Positions 50,358 to 59,183 of a stretch of DNA of 64,000 bases are shown here, piece by piece. Source of the DNA: Brenneria goodwinii. Lineage in GTDB: Bacteria > Pseudomonadota > Gammaproteobacteria > Enterobacterales > Enterobacteriaceae. The stretch lies in the NCBI RefSeq assembly GCF_002291445.1, contig NZ_CP014137.1, forward strand, positions 124,001 through 188,000, in the 5' to 3' direction. The translations under genes were made by a program, and so were the position numbers. Within the stretch, counting starts at the first letter, position 1; the number at the start of each line of letters is the position of its first letter. The notes beneath the pieces were generated by a model, which worked only from the letters and a program-made list of their open reading frames with translations, was not told the DNA's origin and searched no databases.

Positions 50358-50855
50358 ATGCGTATCGGTCACGGTTTCGATGTTCATAAATTGGGTGGCG
50401 AAGGTCCACTGGTGATCGGCGGGGTGCGTATTCCTTATACTCAGGGGCTGCTTGCGCATTCTGACGGGGATGTCGTCTTACATGCGGTGACGGATGCGCT
50501 GCTGGGCGCTGCCGCGATGGGCGACATCGGCAAACTATTTCCCGATACCGATCCGGCATTCAAAGGCGCCGACAGCCGTGGGTTGCTGCGTGAAGCGTGG
50601 CGTCGCATCGGCGAAAAAGGCTATCGGCTAGGCAATCTGGATGTCACGATCATCGCTCAGGCGCCGAAGATGGCCCCCCACATTCCGCAAATGCGCGTCA
50701 ATCTGGCGGAAGATCTGCAAAGTCATATGGACGACGTGAACGTCAAGGCCACCACCACCGAGCAGCTCGGATTTACCGGCCGGGGTGAGGGCATCGCCTG
50801 TGAAGCCGTCGTACTGTTAGTGAAAAGTGAAGCGGGTGAAATCGTCGCATGGTAG
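50358..50855 (+). CDS. ispF: 2-C-methyl-D-erythritol 2,4-cyclodiphosphate synthase IspF
   Basis: Fifth step of the MEP pathway: cyclises CDP-methylerythritol phosphate with release of CMP. It has 165 residues and forms a homotrimer with zinc and magnesium. The zinc ligands Asp and His are in GHGFDVHKLGG and the third His in LLAHSDGDVVLHAVTDALLG; the flexible loop DTDPAFKGADSRGLL and the C-terminal NVKATTTEQLGFTGRGEGIA are conserved. An AAGGAG site precedes the ATG. The truD start overlaps its stop (ATGGTAG). Confidence 0.96.
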   Translation: MRIGHGFDVHKLGGEGPLVIGGVRIPYTQGLLAHSDGDVVLHAVTDALLGAAAMGDIGKLFPDTDPAFKGADSRGLLREAWRRIGEKGYRLGNLDVTIIAQAPKMAPHIPQMRVNLAEDLQSHMDDVNVKATTTEQLGFTGRGEGIACEAVVLLVKSEAGEIVAW

Positions 50856-51904
50856 GCATGGAAATGCATGAAACGCTTACCTGGTTGCATGGCAAACCGC
50901 TGGCATCGGGCGTACTGAAATCCACGGCGGAAGATTTCAAGGTGATTGAAGATTTGGGCTTTCAGCCTGATGGAGAAGGCGAGCATATCCTGGCGCGTAT
51001 CCGTAAATGCGGTTGCAATACGCAATTTGTGGCGGAAGCGCTGGCGAAATTTGCCCGAATACCGCAACGTGCGGTGAGCTACGCGGGTCTGAAAGATCGG
51101 CATGCGCTGACGGAGCAATGGTTTTGCCTCCATATTCCTGGTAAAGATTCCCCTGATTTAAATGACTTCGCTCTGGAAGGTTGTGAAGTTCTTGAATTTG
51201 CACGTCATCGTCGTAAATTGCGTATTGGCGCATTGCAGGGGAACGCTTTTACGCTGGTATTGCGCCAAATCAGCGATCGGGCCGAGGTCGACGCCCGTTT
51301 GCAGCGGATTGCGCAAGACGGCGTACCTAACTATTTCGGCAGTCAGCGATTCGGCAAAAACGGCAATAACCTGGCGCAGGCCCGCCTCTGGGCAAACAAT
51401 GATATCCGGGTTAAGGAACGCAGCAAGCGCAGTTTTTATCTTTCCGCCAGCCGCAGCGCCTTGTTTAATCAGGTAGCCAGCGTCCGGTTGACGCAGCAAT
51501 TGGCTACAACGGTTTTATGCGGCGATGCATTACAATTAGCGGGGCGTGGCAGTTGGTTTGTCGCCAAACCCGATGAATTGTCCGTTTTACAGGCGCGTCT
51601 TGATGCCGGCGAACTTCTGGTAACGGCGCCGTTGCCGGGGGATGGCGCGCCGGGCACGCGGGATGCCGCGCTGGTTTTTGAACAGGAAAACCTTGCCGGT
51701 CAGGAAACGTTGCTGTCTTTATTGCGGCGCGAACGGGTAGAGCCGGCTCGTCGGGCGATACTGCTCTATCCGCGGCAAATGAGCTGGAATTGGCTGGATG
51801 AGGCAACGCTCGAACTGAAATTCTGGTTGCCGGCGGGGAGTTTCGCTACCAGCGTCGTGCGTGAAATTCTGAACCCGCATCAGGACATTGATATCAGCGC
51901 CTGA
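50849..51904 (+). CDS. truD: tRNA pseudouridine(13) synthase TruD
   Basis: Makes pseudouridine at position 13 of tRNA-Glu and some other RNAs. It has 351 residues from the ATG overlapping ispF; ATGs at 50858 and 50864 are alternatives. The catalytic Asp is in SYAGLKDRHALTEQW. VPNYFGSQRFGKNGNNL, KRSFYLSASRSALFNQV, LQLAGRGSWFV and the C-terminal WLPAGSFATSVVREI are family blocks, with the TRUD insertion domain in the middle. In related genomes surE follows; here the next intact gene is pcm. Confidence 0.94.
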   Translation: MVGMEMHETLTWLHGKPLASGVLKSTAEDFKVIEDLGFQPDGEGEHILARIRKCGCNTQFVAEALAKFARIPQRAVSYAGLKDRHALTEQWFCLHIPGKDSPDLNDFALEGCEVLEFARHRRKLRIGALQGNAFTLVLRQISDRAEVDARLQRIAQDGVPNYFGSQRFGKNGNNLAQARLWANNDIRVKERSKRSFYLSASRSALFNQVASVRLTQQLATTVLCGDALQLAGRGSWFVAKPDELSVLQARLDAGELLVTAPLPGDGAPGTRDAALVFEQENLAGQETLLSLLRRERVEPARRAILLYPRQMSWNWLDEATLELKFWLPAGSFATSVVREILNPHQDIDISA

Positions 51905-52037
51905 TGTCTTGCGGTTTATTTTTAATTGACCGGATTTAATGACAACGATGATGGCGGCTGCAAATTTTACCCTGTGGGGGAAAATGAGTATATCGACGAC
52001 AAGGTTAACCAAAGCTGAGGTTAGCGGGGTATGGTAA
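51905..52037 (+). pseudogene. surE: Probable deletion scar of surE
   Basis: Enterobacteria normally have surE (about 760 bp) between truD and pcm. Here only 126 bp remain. They contain AACGATGATGGCG (51943-51955), which would encode the NDDG of the SurE N-terminal motif. At the other end GGGGTATGGTAA reads Gly-Val-Trp-stop overlapping the pcm ATG, the same stop/start overlap that Escherichia surE-pcm shows. This suggests an internal deletion of most of surE. The match is short, so chance is not excluded. Confidence 0.5.
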
Positions 52038-52657
52038 ACAAACGCATGCAAACGCTGCTGGATCTCTTGCGCCGGCAGGGAATACAGGATGAGCGCCTGC
52101 TGCAGGCGATAGCCGCCGTGCCCAGAGAGCGCTTTGTTGACGAAGCTTTTGAACACAAGGCTTATGAGAATACAGCGTTGCCGATAGGGTCGGGGCAGAC
52201 GATTTCGCAGCCCTATATGGTGGCGAAAATGACGGAATTATTGGGCTTGACGCCGGTTTCCCGCGTATTGGAAATCGGTACCGGCTCAGGGTATCAAACG
52301 GCGATCCTGGCGCATTTGGTTAAACATGTCTGTTCCGTTGAGCGTATCAAAGGGCTTCAGTGGCAGGCTAAACGCCGCCTTAAACAGCTTGATTTGCATA
52401 ATGTCTCTACCCGTCACGGCGATGGCTGGCAGGGCTGGGCATCGCGCGGGCCCTTTGATGCCATTATTGTGACGGCCGCGCCACCGGAGATCCCCCAAGC
52501 CCTGCTGGATCAGCTAGATGAAGGCGGAGTGATGGTTCTGCCGGTAGGCGATCTGTCACAAATGTTACAGGTGGTTAAGCGTCAGGCAGGCGAGTTTATT
52601 ATCCAAACAGTTGAGGCAGTTCGGTTTGTTCCTCTAGTCAAAGGCGAATTAGCCTGA
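52031..52657 (+). CDS. pcm: Protein-L-isoaspartate O-methyltransferase Pcm
   Basis: Repairs age-damaged isoaspartyl residues by SAM-dependent methylation. It has 208 residues, equal to the Escherichia protein: MVNKRMQTLLDLLRRQGIQD, PIGSGQTISQPYMVAKMTEL, the SAM motif VLEIGTGSGYQTAILAHLV, and TAAPPEIPQALLDQLDEGG. The usual surE partner gene is missing upstream, so its promoter context may have changed. nlpD and rpoS follow. Confidence 0.96.
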   Translation: MVNKRMQTLLDLLRRQGIQDERLLQAIAAVPRERFVDEAFEHKAYENTALPIGSGQTISQPYMVAKMTELLGLTPVSRVLEIGTGSGYQTAILAHLVKHVCSVERIKGLQWQAKRRLKQLDLHNVSTRHGDGWQGWASRGPFDAIIVTAAPPEIPQALLDQLDEGGVMVLPVGDLSQMLQVVKRQAGEFIIQTVEAVRFVPLVKGELA

Positions 52658-52920
52658 TACGGTTGCGGCGAGTCTTGTCTGTTGTTGGGAATTTAAGATT
52701 TCAATACAACTGGTTTATGGTATGAACTTGCTGATATTGCTAGCATCAGATAAGAATGTTGTCTCTCCGATTTCGTTTATGTGTCAGGGATGAAGAAATG
52801 GCGATCTTTCTCGTTCTGATTGACGAAAAAAATACCTGAACTCAGTTACGCTACAATGGATATGGGCTACAAATGTCTGAACTGATTACTGAATTTTATA
52901 GTTATAGGGGAGTAAGGCGC

Positions 52921-53961
52921 ATGGGAAGCCGAATGATGAATTTGCGTCAGATCGCTGCTTGTTCGTTGGTTGTCTTAGGGTTGGCCGGTTGTTCTAATGA
53001 TAATTCCAAATCCGCACCGATCAGCAGCGTCGGCGGAAATGCGGGCAGCGGCAGAAGCGGCATGATGTCCGCGCCCCCATCACAGATGACGTCCGCCGAC
53101 TCGAAAGTGACCACTCGCGATGGCCGAATCGTTTATAACCGCAGTTATGACAATATCCCGAAAGGAAGTTACAACGGTGGGAGTACTTATACGGTTAAGC
53201 GGGGAGACACGCTGTTTTACATCGCCTGGATCACCGGCAACGATTATCGCGACCTTGCCCAACGCAACAATATTTCTGAGCCTTATAGTTTGAATGTCGG
53301 TCAGACTCTGAGTCTGGGCAACGGCGTGGATACTTCCGGCGCCGCGACCAGCGGCGGCATGATGGCGGCTAGAGATGCAACCACGGGGGGCGTACCGGTA
53401 CCGCCTTCAAGCAATCAAATACAAACGAGTAATCAAATACAAAATACGCAGGTTGATTCTCGGACAACTAACGCGTATTCTGATAATTCGGGTAAACAGA
53501 ATGTAGGTAAGATGTTACCTACAACAGGGGCTGCAACGACTGCTCCTGTTACCGCACCAGCGGCTGTTGCCAGCAGCAATACGGCTGCTGTCGGCAGTTG
53601 GCGTTGGCCCACAGAAGGGAAAGTCATCGATAGTTTCTCCGATTCGGAAGGAGGAAATAAAGGGATTGATATCGCCGGCTCTCGTGGGCAATCCGTTGTT
53701 GCTACCGCCAGTGGGCGTGTAGTTTATGCGGGCAACGCGTTGCGTGGTTACGGTAATCTGATAATCATCAAACATAATGATGACTACCTGAGTGCCTACG
53801 CTCATAATGAAAGCATGCTGGTCCGGGAGCAACAAGAAGTCACGGCGGGGCAAAAAATAGCTACCATGGGTAGCACCGGAACCAGTTCAGTTCGTTTGCA
53901 TTTTGAAATTCGTTACAAGGGGAAATCCGTAAACCCGCTGCGTTTTCTTCCGCAGCGATAA
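52921..53961 (+). CDS. nlpD: Outer-membrane lipoprotein NlpD, amidase activator
   Basis: Activates the periplasmic amidase AmiC for cell separation. From MGSRMMNLRQIAACSLVV it has 346 residues; an in-frame ATG at 52873 would add 16. The lipobox is VLGLAGC (Cys lipidated). A LysM domain (TYTVKRGDTLFYIAWITGND, DLAQRNNISEPYSLNVGQTL), a low-complexity Thr/Ala/Asn linker and a degenerate M23 (LytM) domain follow (WPTEGKVIDSFSDSEGGNKG, NLIIIKHNDDYLSAYAHNES). The main rpoS promoter of enterobacteria lies inside this gene. The 263 bp upstream show no other gene. Confidence 0.94.
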   Translation: MGSRMMNLRQIAACSLVVLGLAGCSNDNSKSAPISSVGGNAGSGRSGMMSAPPSQMTSADSKVTTRDGRIVYNRSYDNIPKGSYNGGSTYTVKRGDTLFYIAWITGNDYRDLAQRNNISEPYSLNVGQTLSLGNGVDTSGAATSGGMMAARDATTGGVPVPPSSNQIQTSNQIQNTQVDSRTTNAYSDNSGKQNVGKMLPTTGAATTAPVTAPAAVASSNTAAVGSWRWPTEGKVIDSFSDSEGGNKGIDIAGSRGQSVVATASGRVVYAGNALRGYGNLIIIKHNDDYLSAYAHNESMLVREQQEVTAGQKIATMGSTGTSSVRLHFEIRYKGKSVNPLRFLPQR

Positions 53962-54014
53962 ATCGGGCAGAGTATTTCGGTATTCTGCCAAGGGATCACG
54001 GGTAGGAGCCACTT

Positions 54015-55007
54015 ATGAGCCAAAATACGCTGAAAGTTAACGAGTTGCATGAAGATGCTGATTTTGAAGAGAATGGACTTGACGTTTTTGAAGACAAAGC
54101 GCTAGCAGAGGAAGAAACCAGTGATAATGACTCAGCTGAAGAAGAGTTGTTATCACAGGGAGTTCCGCAGCGTGTTTTAGATGCGACGCAGCTCTATTTG
54201 GGAGAAATTGGTTATTCACCGCTTTTAACTGCTGAAGAAGAAGTCTTTTTTGCCCGGCGAGCGTTGCGTGGCGATACGCCGTCACGCCGCCGGATGATAG
54301 AAAGTAATCTGAGGCTGGTAGTAAAGATCGCCCGCCGTTACAACAATCGTGGTCTGGCATTATTGGATCTGATTGAAGAAGGTAACCTTGGCCTGATCCG
54401 GGCCGTTGAAAAATTTGACCCAGAGAAGGGATTCCGTTTTTCAACTTACGCCACCTGGTGGATCCGGCAAACCATAGAACGGGCGATCATGAATCAGACC
54501 CGAACTATTCGCCTGCCAATCCACATCGTTAAAGAATTGAATGTCTATCTGCGTACCGCACGCGAACTTTCTCATAAACTGGACCATGAGCCGAGTGCGG
54601 AAGAGATTGCCGAACAGCTCGACAAACCTGTTGATGATGTTAATCGCATGCTTCGTCTGAATGAGCGCATTACCTCCGTTGACACTCCGCTGGGCGGTGA
54701 TTCGGAAAAGGCGCTGTTGGATATACTGGCGGATGAAAAAGACAATGGGCCGGAAGATACCACCCAGAATAACGATATGAAGCAGAATATCGTTAAGTGG
54801 CTGTTTGAACTGAACGCGAAACAGCGTGAAGTATTGGCTCGTCGTTTTGGCCTGTTAGGATACGAAGCGGCTACATTGGAAGATGTTGGTCGGGAAATCG
54901 GTCTTACGCGCGAGCGTGTTCGACAGATTCAGGTCGAAGGGTTACGTCGTCTGCGGGAAATCCTGCAGGTGCAAGGGCTGGATATTGAAGAATTGTTCCG
55001 TGAGTAA
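54015..55007 (+). CDS. rpoS: RNA polymerase sigma factor RpoS
   Basis: Stationary-phase and stress sigma factor (sigma-38). It has 330 residues: an acidic N-terminus (EDADFEENGLDVFEDKALAE), region 1.2 (QLYLGEIGYSPLLTAEEE), region 2 with the core-binding and -10-recognition helix (LDLIEEGNLGLIRAVEKFD, FSTYATWWIRQTIERAIMNQ), region 3, and region 4 (REVLARRFGLLGYEAATLED, VGREIGLTRERVRQIQVEGL). The ATG follows a TAGGAGCC site. No stop or frameshift is present, so the gene is intact. A strong terminator follows at 55037. In Escherichia the next genes differ; here convergent proS follows. Confidence 0.97.
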   Translation: MSQNTLKVNELHEDADFEENGLDVFEDKALAEEETSDNDSAEEELLSQGVPQRVLDATQLYLGEIGYSPLLTAEEEVFFARRALRGDTPSRRRMIESNLRLVVKIARRYNNRGLALLDLIEEGNLGLIRAVEKFDPEKGFRFSTYATWWIRQTIERAIMNQTRTIRLPIHIVKELNVYLRTARELSHKLDHEPSAEEIAEQLDKPVDDVNRMLRLNERITSVDTPLGGDSEKALLDILADEKDNGPEDTTQNNDMKQNIVKWLFELNAKQREVLARRFGLLGYEAATLEDVGREIGLTRERVRQIQVEGLRRLREILQVQGLDIEELFRE

Positions 55008-55036
55008 TGCCGATTGGCCGATCTTGACGGAATAGA

Positions 55037-55062
55037 AATGGTGGGGGAACCCACCATTTTTT
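55037..55062 (+). terminator. rpoS rho-independent terminator
   Basis: AATGGTGGG-GGAA-CCCACCATT followed by TTTT: a 9-bp stem, tetraloop and T tract 30 bp after the rpoS stop. Confidence 0.9.
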
Positions 55063-55092
55063 ATGGCGGGTATTCTGCCCGCCTGCCAGGAT

Positions 55093-55130
55093 CGTCGTAA
55101 GCGACGTTTAAAATCGCTTCCGGCGATTTT
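55093..55130. repeat. Double-hairpin repeat, copy 3 (also probable terminator)
   Basis: CGTCG-TAAG-CGACG, then TTT, then AAAATCGC-TTCCG-GCGATTTT followed by TT. It has the same two-stem plan as the repeats at 22383 and 22456 (read on the minus strand there), but the second stem differs by paired changes (AAATTTC/GAAATTT there). It lies between convergent rpoS and proS, where a T tract would help termination. Confidence 0.7.
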
Positions 55131-55174
55131 TTATATCTGTCCTTCCCGTCATGGAAAGGACAGACTCCCGGCAA

Positions 55175-56893
55175 TTAGCGCACCACGTTTGCCACCAGGA
55201 AATCGACGATTTCGCTGGTTTTAATCATTTGCTTCTCACCGCCGCGGCGATTTTTATATTCAATCTCTTCATTATCCAGATTGCGATCGCCAATGACGAT
55301 GGTGTGCGGTACGCCAATCAGTTCCATATCGGCAAACATCACACCCGGACGCTCTTTGCGGTCATCCAGCAGGACTTCGATGCCTTTTGCCCGTAATTGT
55401 TGATAAATATCTTCGGCAACCTCTTTCACGCGGAAAGATTTGTGCATATTCATCGGCAGAATGGCAACGTGGAAAGGCGCGATAGCATCAGGCCAGATAA
55501 TGCCGCGATCGTCGTGGTTTTGCTCAATCGCCGCCGCCACCACACGGGTAATGCCGATGCCGTAGCAGCCCATCATCAGGATCTGATTACGCCCGTCTTC
55601 TCCCTGAACGGTCGCTTTCAGGGCTTCAGAGTATTTGCTGCCTAATTGGAAGATATGGCCAACTTCAATACCACGTTTGATTTGCAGCGTGCCTTTTTCA
55701 TCCGGGCTGATATCGCCTTCCACCACGTTGCGAATATCGGCAACCAGCGGCAGAGCTACGTCGCGTTCCCAGTTGATGCCAAAGTAGTGTTTGCCGTCAA
55801 TGTTGGCACCGGCGCCAAAATCACTCATTGCCGCAACCGTGCGGTCGACCACGACGGGAATAGGCAAATTAACCGGGCCAAGCGAACCAGGACCCGCACC
55901 GATAATCGAACGGATCTCTTCTTCCGTGGCGAATGTCAGCGGGCTGGCTACTAACGAAAGTTTCTCGGCCTTAACTTCGTTTAATTCATGATCGCCGCGA
56001 ACCAGCAGGGCGACCAGCTTATGGCCGCTCTCCTCGGTGGCTTTCACCAGCAACGTTTTTACGGTTTTCTCAACCGGAAGTTTGAATTGCCCAACCAGTT
56101 CCGCGATGGTTTTAGCATTTGGCGTGTCGACCAGGCGGAGTTCTTCTTTTGCTTCAGCGCGCCCTAATTTAGGCGCAACGGCTTCCGCCAATTCAATATT
56201 TGCGGCATAGTCGGAACCGGTAGAGAAAACGACATCGTCTTCGCCACTCTCCGCCAATACCTGAAATTCATGGGACGCATTACCGCCGATAGAACCGGTA
56301 TCGGCCTGAACCGCTCTGAAATCCAAATCCATACGGCTGAATATTTTACTGTAGGCGGCGTACATTGCATCGTACGTGACCTGTAATGATTCCTGTGAGG
56401 TATGGAAAGAATAGGCATCTTTCATCAGGAACTCGCGGGAACGCATCACGCCAAAGCGCGGACGGACTTCATCACGAAATTTGGTCTGAATCTGAAAGAA
56501 ATTCAACGGTAGCTGTTTATAGGAGCTGATTTCGTTACGAACCAAATCGGTAATGACTTCTTCATGCGTTGGACCGAGTACGAACGGACGTTCGCCGCGA
56601 TCGACAAAACGCAACAGTTCGGGACCATATTGCTCCCAACGGCCACTCTCCACCCACAAATCGGCGGGCTGAACGACCGGCATAGACACTTCGATCGCGC
56701 CAGCGTTGTTCATTTCTTCGCGAACGATGTTTTCAACTTTTTTCAGAACCCGTAAGCCAGTCGGCAACCAGGTATAAAGGCCGGAGGCCAGTTTACGGAT
56801 CATTCCGGCTCGGAGCATCAGCTGATGGCTGATCACTTCCGCATCGGCAGGCGTCTCCTTTAGTGTGGAGAGCAGATATTGGCTAGTACGCAT
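55175..56893 (-). CDS. proS: Prolyl-tRNA synthetase ProS
   Basis: Class II aminoacyl-tRNA synthetase charging tRNA-Pro. It has 572 residues, as in Escherichia: N-terminal MRTSQYLLSTLKETPADAEV, motif 1-2 region (MRAGMIRKLASGLYTWLP read as LRAGMIRKLASGLYTWLP, then FRDEVRPRFGVMRSREFLMK), the roughly 180-residue INS editing domain (about 230-400) typical of bacterial ProS, motif 3 (MGCYGIGITRVVAAAIEQ) and the anticodon-binding domain (LDDRKERPGVMFADMELIG). It is followed on the same strand, in the upstream direction, by trmO and rcsF, the proS-trmO-rcsF-metNIQ order known from Escherichia. Confidence 0.97.
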   Translation of the reverse strand: MRTSQYLLSTLKETPADAEVISHQLMLRAGMIRKLASGLYTWLPTGLRVLKKVENIVREEMNNAGAIEVSMPVVQPADLWVESGRWEQYGPELLRFVDRGERPFVLGPTHEEVITDLVRNEISSYKQLPLNFFQIQTKFRDEVRPRFGVMRSREFLMKDAYSFHTSQESLQVTYDAMYAAYSKIFSRMDLDFRAVQADTGSIGGNASHEFQVLAESGEDDVVFSTGSDYAANIELAEAVAPKLGRAEAKEELRLVDTPNAKTIAELVGQFKLPVEKTVKTLLVKATEESGHKLVALLVRGDHELNEVKAEKLSLVASPLTFATEEEIRSIIGAGPGSLGPVNLPIPVVVDRTVAAMSDFGAGANIDGKHYFGINWERDVALPLVADIRNVVEGDISPDEKGTLQIKRGIEVGHIFQLGSKYSEALKATVQGEDGRNQILMMGCYGIGITRVVAAAIEQNHDDRGIIWPDAIAPFHVAILPMNMHKSFRVKEVAEDIYQQLRAKGIEVLLDDRKERPGVMFADMELIGVPHTIVIGDRNLDNEEIEYKNRRGGEKQMIKTSEIVDFLVANVVR

Positions 56894-57029
56894 GGTGTTT
56901 TAGTTCCGTTAGAACGACGAATGGCATCAGGCTGCCAGTGCAGCCGAAGACATAAAAAGTGGCTTAGTTTACCAGTGTGCGCCGTTCGTCAAAAGAGACG
57001 CCGAACAATTTTATGGCGGTTAGCGCCGT

Positions 57030-57773
57030 TCACTCATTGCGCCTGCTATCCTCGGTGTGAGAAAACGATGGAGCTTCAAGGCAGAGCACTTCCGTGCGCA
57101 GCGTCGACACCCGCCAGCGGACGTTAAATTCCAGCAGTAAAACGGCGTATTCCCTCTCGCTATCCTCACCTTTACGATAAGCAGGGCGCGGATCCTGAGC
57201 GAGTATCTGAGTGATAAACCGTTTTAAATGGGGATATTTTTTCTGCTGCGCGGCGATCTGCTGTTCCGCCAGCGGGGAAAAAATAACCGGCATTGCGCCT
57301 TCCGGAGCCAACTGCGCAAAACCCGCCTGGGCGTGAGGCTGACTTTCCGCAAATGGCAGATAGGGCTTGATATCAATCACCGGCGTCCCATCGACCAGAT
57401 CGAGACTTCCCAACTCCAGCTTTACCGAATTGCCTTCAGTATGGATCGCTTTCAATTCCACCAGCGACATGCCGACAGGATTGGGGCGAAAGGTCGAACG
57501 TGTGGCAAAAACGCCCACGCGCGCATTTCCGCCTAATCTGGGAGGCCGAACGGTGGGGCGCCAGCCGCCTTCCATGGTTTGATGGAAAATAAACAGGATC
57601 CAGATGTGACTGAAATCAGTTAATCCACGCACGCATTCCGGCTGGTTGTATGGCGGCAGTAGCTGGAGTTCGCCTCCGCCATCTTCAATCAGACCCGGCT
57701 GCCGCGGAATGGCAAACTTTTCTTTATAAGGGGAGCGGATTACGCCGATCTGATTGAAAAAGAACCCTTTCAT
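57030..57773 (-). CDS. trmO: tRNA (N6-threonylcarbamoyladenosine37-N6)-methyltransferase TrmO
   Basis: SAM-dependent enzyme that methylates t6A37 in tRNA-Thr (formerly TsaA/YaeB). From MKGFFFNQIGVIRSPYKEKF it has 247 residues; the frame is open further upstream into rcsF. The conserved UPF0066 blocks are IPRQPGLIEDGGGELQLLPP, GWRPTVRPPRLGGNARVGVF, ATRSTFRPNPVGMSLVELK and GSLDLVDGTPVIDIKPYLPF, and near the C-terminus DPRPAYRKGEDSEREYAVLL. Its ATG overlaps the rcsF stop by 4 bp (ATGA), so the two are cotranslated. The last part diverges from the Escherichia sequence. Confidence 0.93.
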   Translation of the reverse strand: MKGFFFNQIGVIRSPYKEKFAIPRQPGLIEDGGGELQLLPPYNQPECVRGLTDFSHIWILFIFHQTMEGGWRPTVRPPRLGGNARVGVFATRSTFRPNPVGMSLVELKAIHTEGNSVKLELGSLDLVDGTPVIDIKPYLPFAESQPHAQAGFAQLAPEGAMPVIFSPLAEQQIAAQQKKYPHLKRFITQILAQDPRPAYRKGEDSEREYAVLLLEFNVRWRVSTLRTEVLCLEAPSFSHTEDSRRNE

Positions 57774-58180
57774 TGATTGGAAACTTGTAATGCCGAGCCT
57801 TGGCAAACCGCTTGACGATAACAGCCGGCGACGCCGCTGATAATCTGACATTCATGCAGCAGAACGGCATTGGCTTTGATGGCGGTTGCACGGGTCTGCA
57901 TTCTTTTGCGGGCGGTGGCGATGTTGGGGGGCGCGTCTTGAACGCTTACCTGACAGGATGAGCCGGAAACTTCGCCCATATCACGGAACGGGGTGCCAAC
58001 CAATTCTTCGGCACTCTTGTATAACACTGCCGGAGCGGCAGGCCGGGGAGCCGGTTTGGGTTTAGCCGCCGGTTCGACTTTATGTTCGCTGACGGGTGGA
58101 TGCTCCGGGGCTGGTGACTTTTGTAATAGAGAACATCCTGTTAGCGACATTGCTAACAGAATAAGCGGTAGGGCGCGCAT
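57770..58180 (-). CDS. rcsF: Rcs phosphorelay outer-membrane lipoprotein RcsF
   Basis: Senses envelope stress and activates the RcsC/RcsD/RcsB relay that controls capsule, motility and, in plant pathogens, virulence genes. It has 136 residues: a signal peptide with lipobox MSLTGC, a Pro/Ala/Lys-rich linker (VEPAAKPKPAPRPAAPAV) that in RcsF can be threaded through outer-membrane proteins, and a globular domain with four Cys (GSSCQVSV, LHECQII, GVAGCYRQAVC) that form the two non-consecutive disulfides of the family. It overlaps trmO. Upstream a hairpin at 58241 closes the metNIQ transcript. Confidence 0.93.
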   Translation of the reverse strand: MRALPLILLAMSLTGCSLLQKSPAPEHPPVSEHKVEPAAKPKPAPRPAAPAVLYKSAEELVGTPFRDMGEVSGSSCQVSVQDAPPNIATARKRMQTRATAIKANAVLLHECQIISGVAGCYRQAVCQGSALQVSNQ

Positions 58181-58240
58181 AAAATTTCCTCAGTTCTTTC
58201 TCCAAGAGCGGATATTGAAGCAAGCTATTGCACAAATAAC

Positions 58241-58262
58241 AAGACGGGCCGTAGCCCGTCTT
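58241..58262 (-). terminator. Terminator after metQ
   Basis: AAGACGGGC-CGTA-GCCCGTCTT, a 9-bp stem between the metQ stop and the rcsF start. On the minus strand it is followed by GTTATTTG, a weak T-rich tail. Confidence 0.65.
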
Positions 58263-58296
58263 AGCGATATATTTTGTAAAGGTAATAATAATGATA

Positions 58297-59112
58297 TTAC
58301 CAACCTTTAACGGCGCCGCCATTAAAGATTTTATTGGCCGCGTCATTCACTTCATCTGACTGATACGCCTGGACGAATTTTTTCACATTCTCGGCGTCTT
58401 TATTATCTTCACGAGAAACCAAAAGGTTTACATAAGGAGAATCTTTTTCCTCAACAAATAGACCATCTTTGGTCGGCGTCAGGTTAATCTGGCTGGCATA
58501 AGTGGTGTTGATAACCGCCAATGCGATCTGGGCGTCATCCAGCGAACGTGGCAACTGCGGCGCTTCCAGCTCAACAATTTTGAGGTTTTTCGGATTTTCC
58601 GTTACATCCAGAACCGTCGGCAACAGACCAACGTTTTCTTTCAGTTTAATCAACCCCACTTTCTGCAACAGCAGTAACGTCCGGCCCAGGTTCGTTGGGT
58701 CGTTTGGCACCGCGACCTGAGAGCCGTCCTGTAATTCATCCAGTGATTTTATTTTTTTGGAGTAACCGGCAATGGGATACACGAAGGTGTTGCCCACGGA
58801 AACCAGCTTATAACCACGATCTTTAATTTGTTGATCCAGATAGGGTTTATGCTGGAAAGCATTCAGATCGATGTCGCCTTTGCTCAATGCTTCATTCGGC
58901 AATACATAATCATTGAACGTGACTAACTCAACATCCAAACCGTATTTATCTTTTGCCACTTTTTGGGCGACTTCCGCAACTTGTTGCTCTGCGCCAACAA
59001 TGACACCCACTTTAATATGATTAGGGTCTTTTTCTTCCTGACCGCATCCCGCTATAGCCAGAGCGCCAATCAATGCGCCGACGGCTGCGATGGATTTCAA
59101 TTTGATCGCCAT
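58297..59112 (-). CDS. metQ: D-methionine-binding lipoprotein MetQ
   Basis: Substrate-binding lipoprotein of the MetNIQ importer for L- and D-methionine. It has 271 residues with a lipoprotein signal (IKLKSIAAVGALIGALAIAG, then CGQE). The mature part has the NlpA-family blocks IKVGVIVGAEQQVAEVAQKV, LVTFNDYVLPNEALSKGDID and LNAFQHKPYLDQQIKDRGYK, and VAVPNDPTNLGRTLLLLQ. It is the last gene of metN-metI-metQ; 71 bp separate it from metI. Repression by MetJ with methionine is expected from the operator before metN. Confidence 0.95.
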   Translation of the reverse strand: MAIKLKSIAAVGALIGALAIAGCGQEEKDPNHIKVGVIVGAEQQVAEVAQKVAKDKYGLDVELVTFNDYVLPNEALSKGDIDLNAFQHKPYLDQQIKDRGYKLVSVGNTFVYPIAGYSKKIKSLDELQDGSQVAVPNDPTNLGRTLLLLQKVGLIKLKENVGLLPTVLDVTENPKNLKIVELEAPQLPRSLDDAQIALAVINTTYASQINLTPTKDGLFVEEKDSPYVNLLVSREDNKDAENVKKFVQAYQSDEVNDAANKIFNGGAVKGW

Positions 59113-59183
59113 ATCCTTCCCTCTAAATTAAATGTCTTCGTGGCATGTGCTCGGAATAAGCACATGCGGGTTTCAACGCTTGC

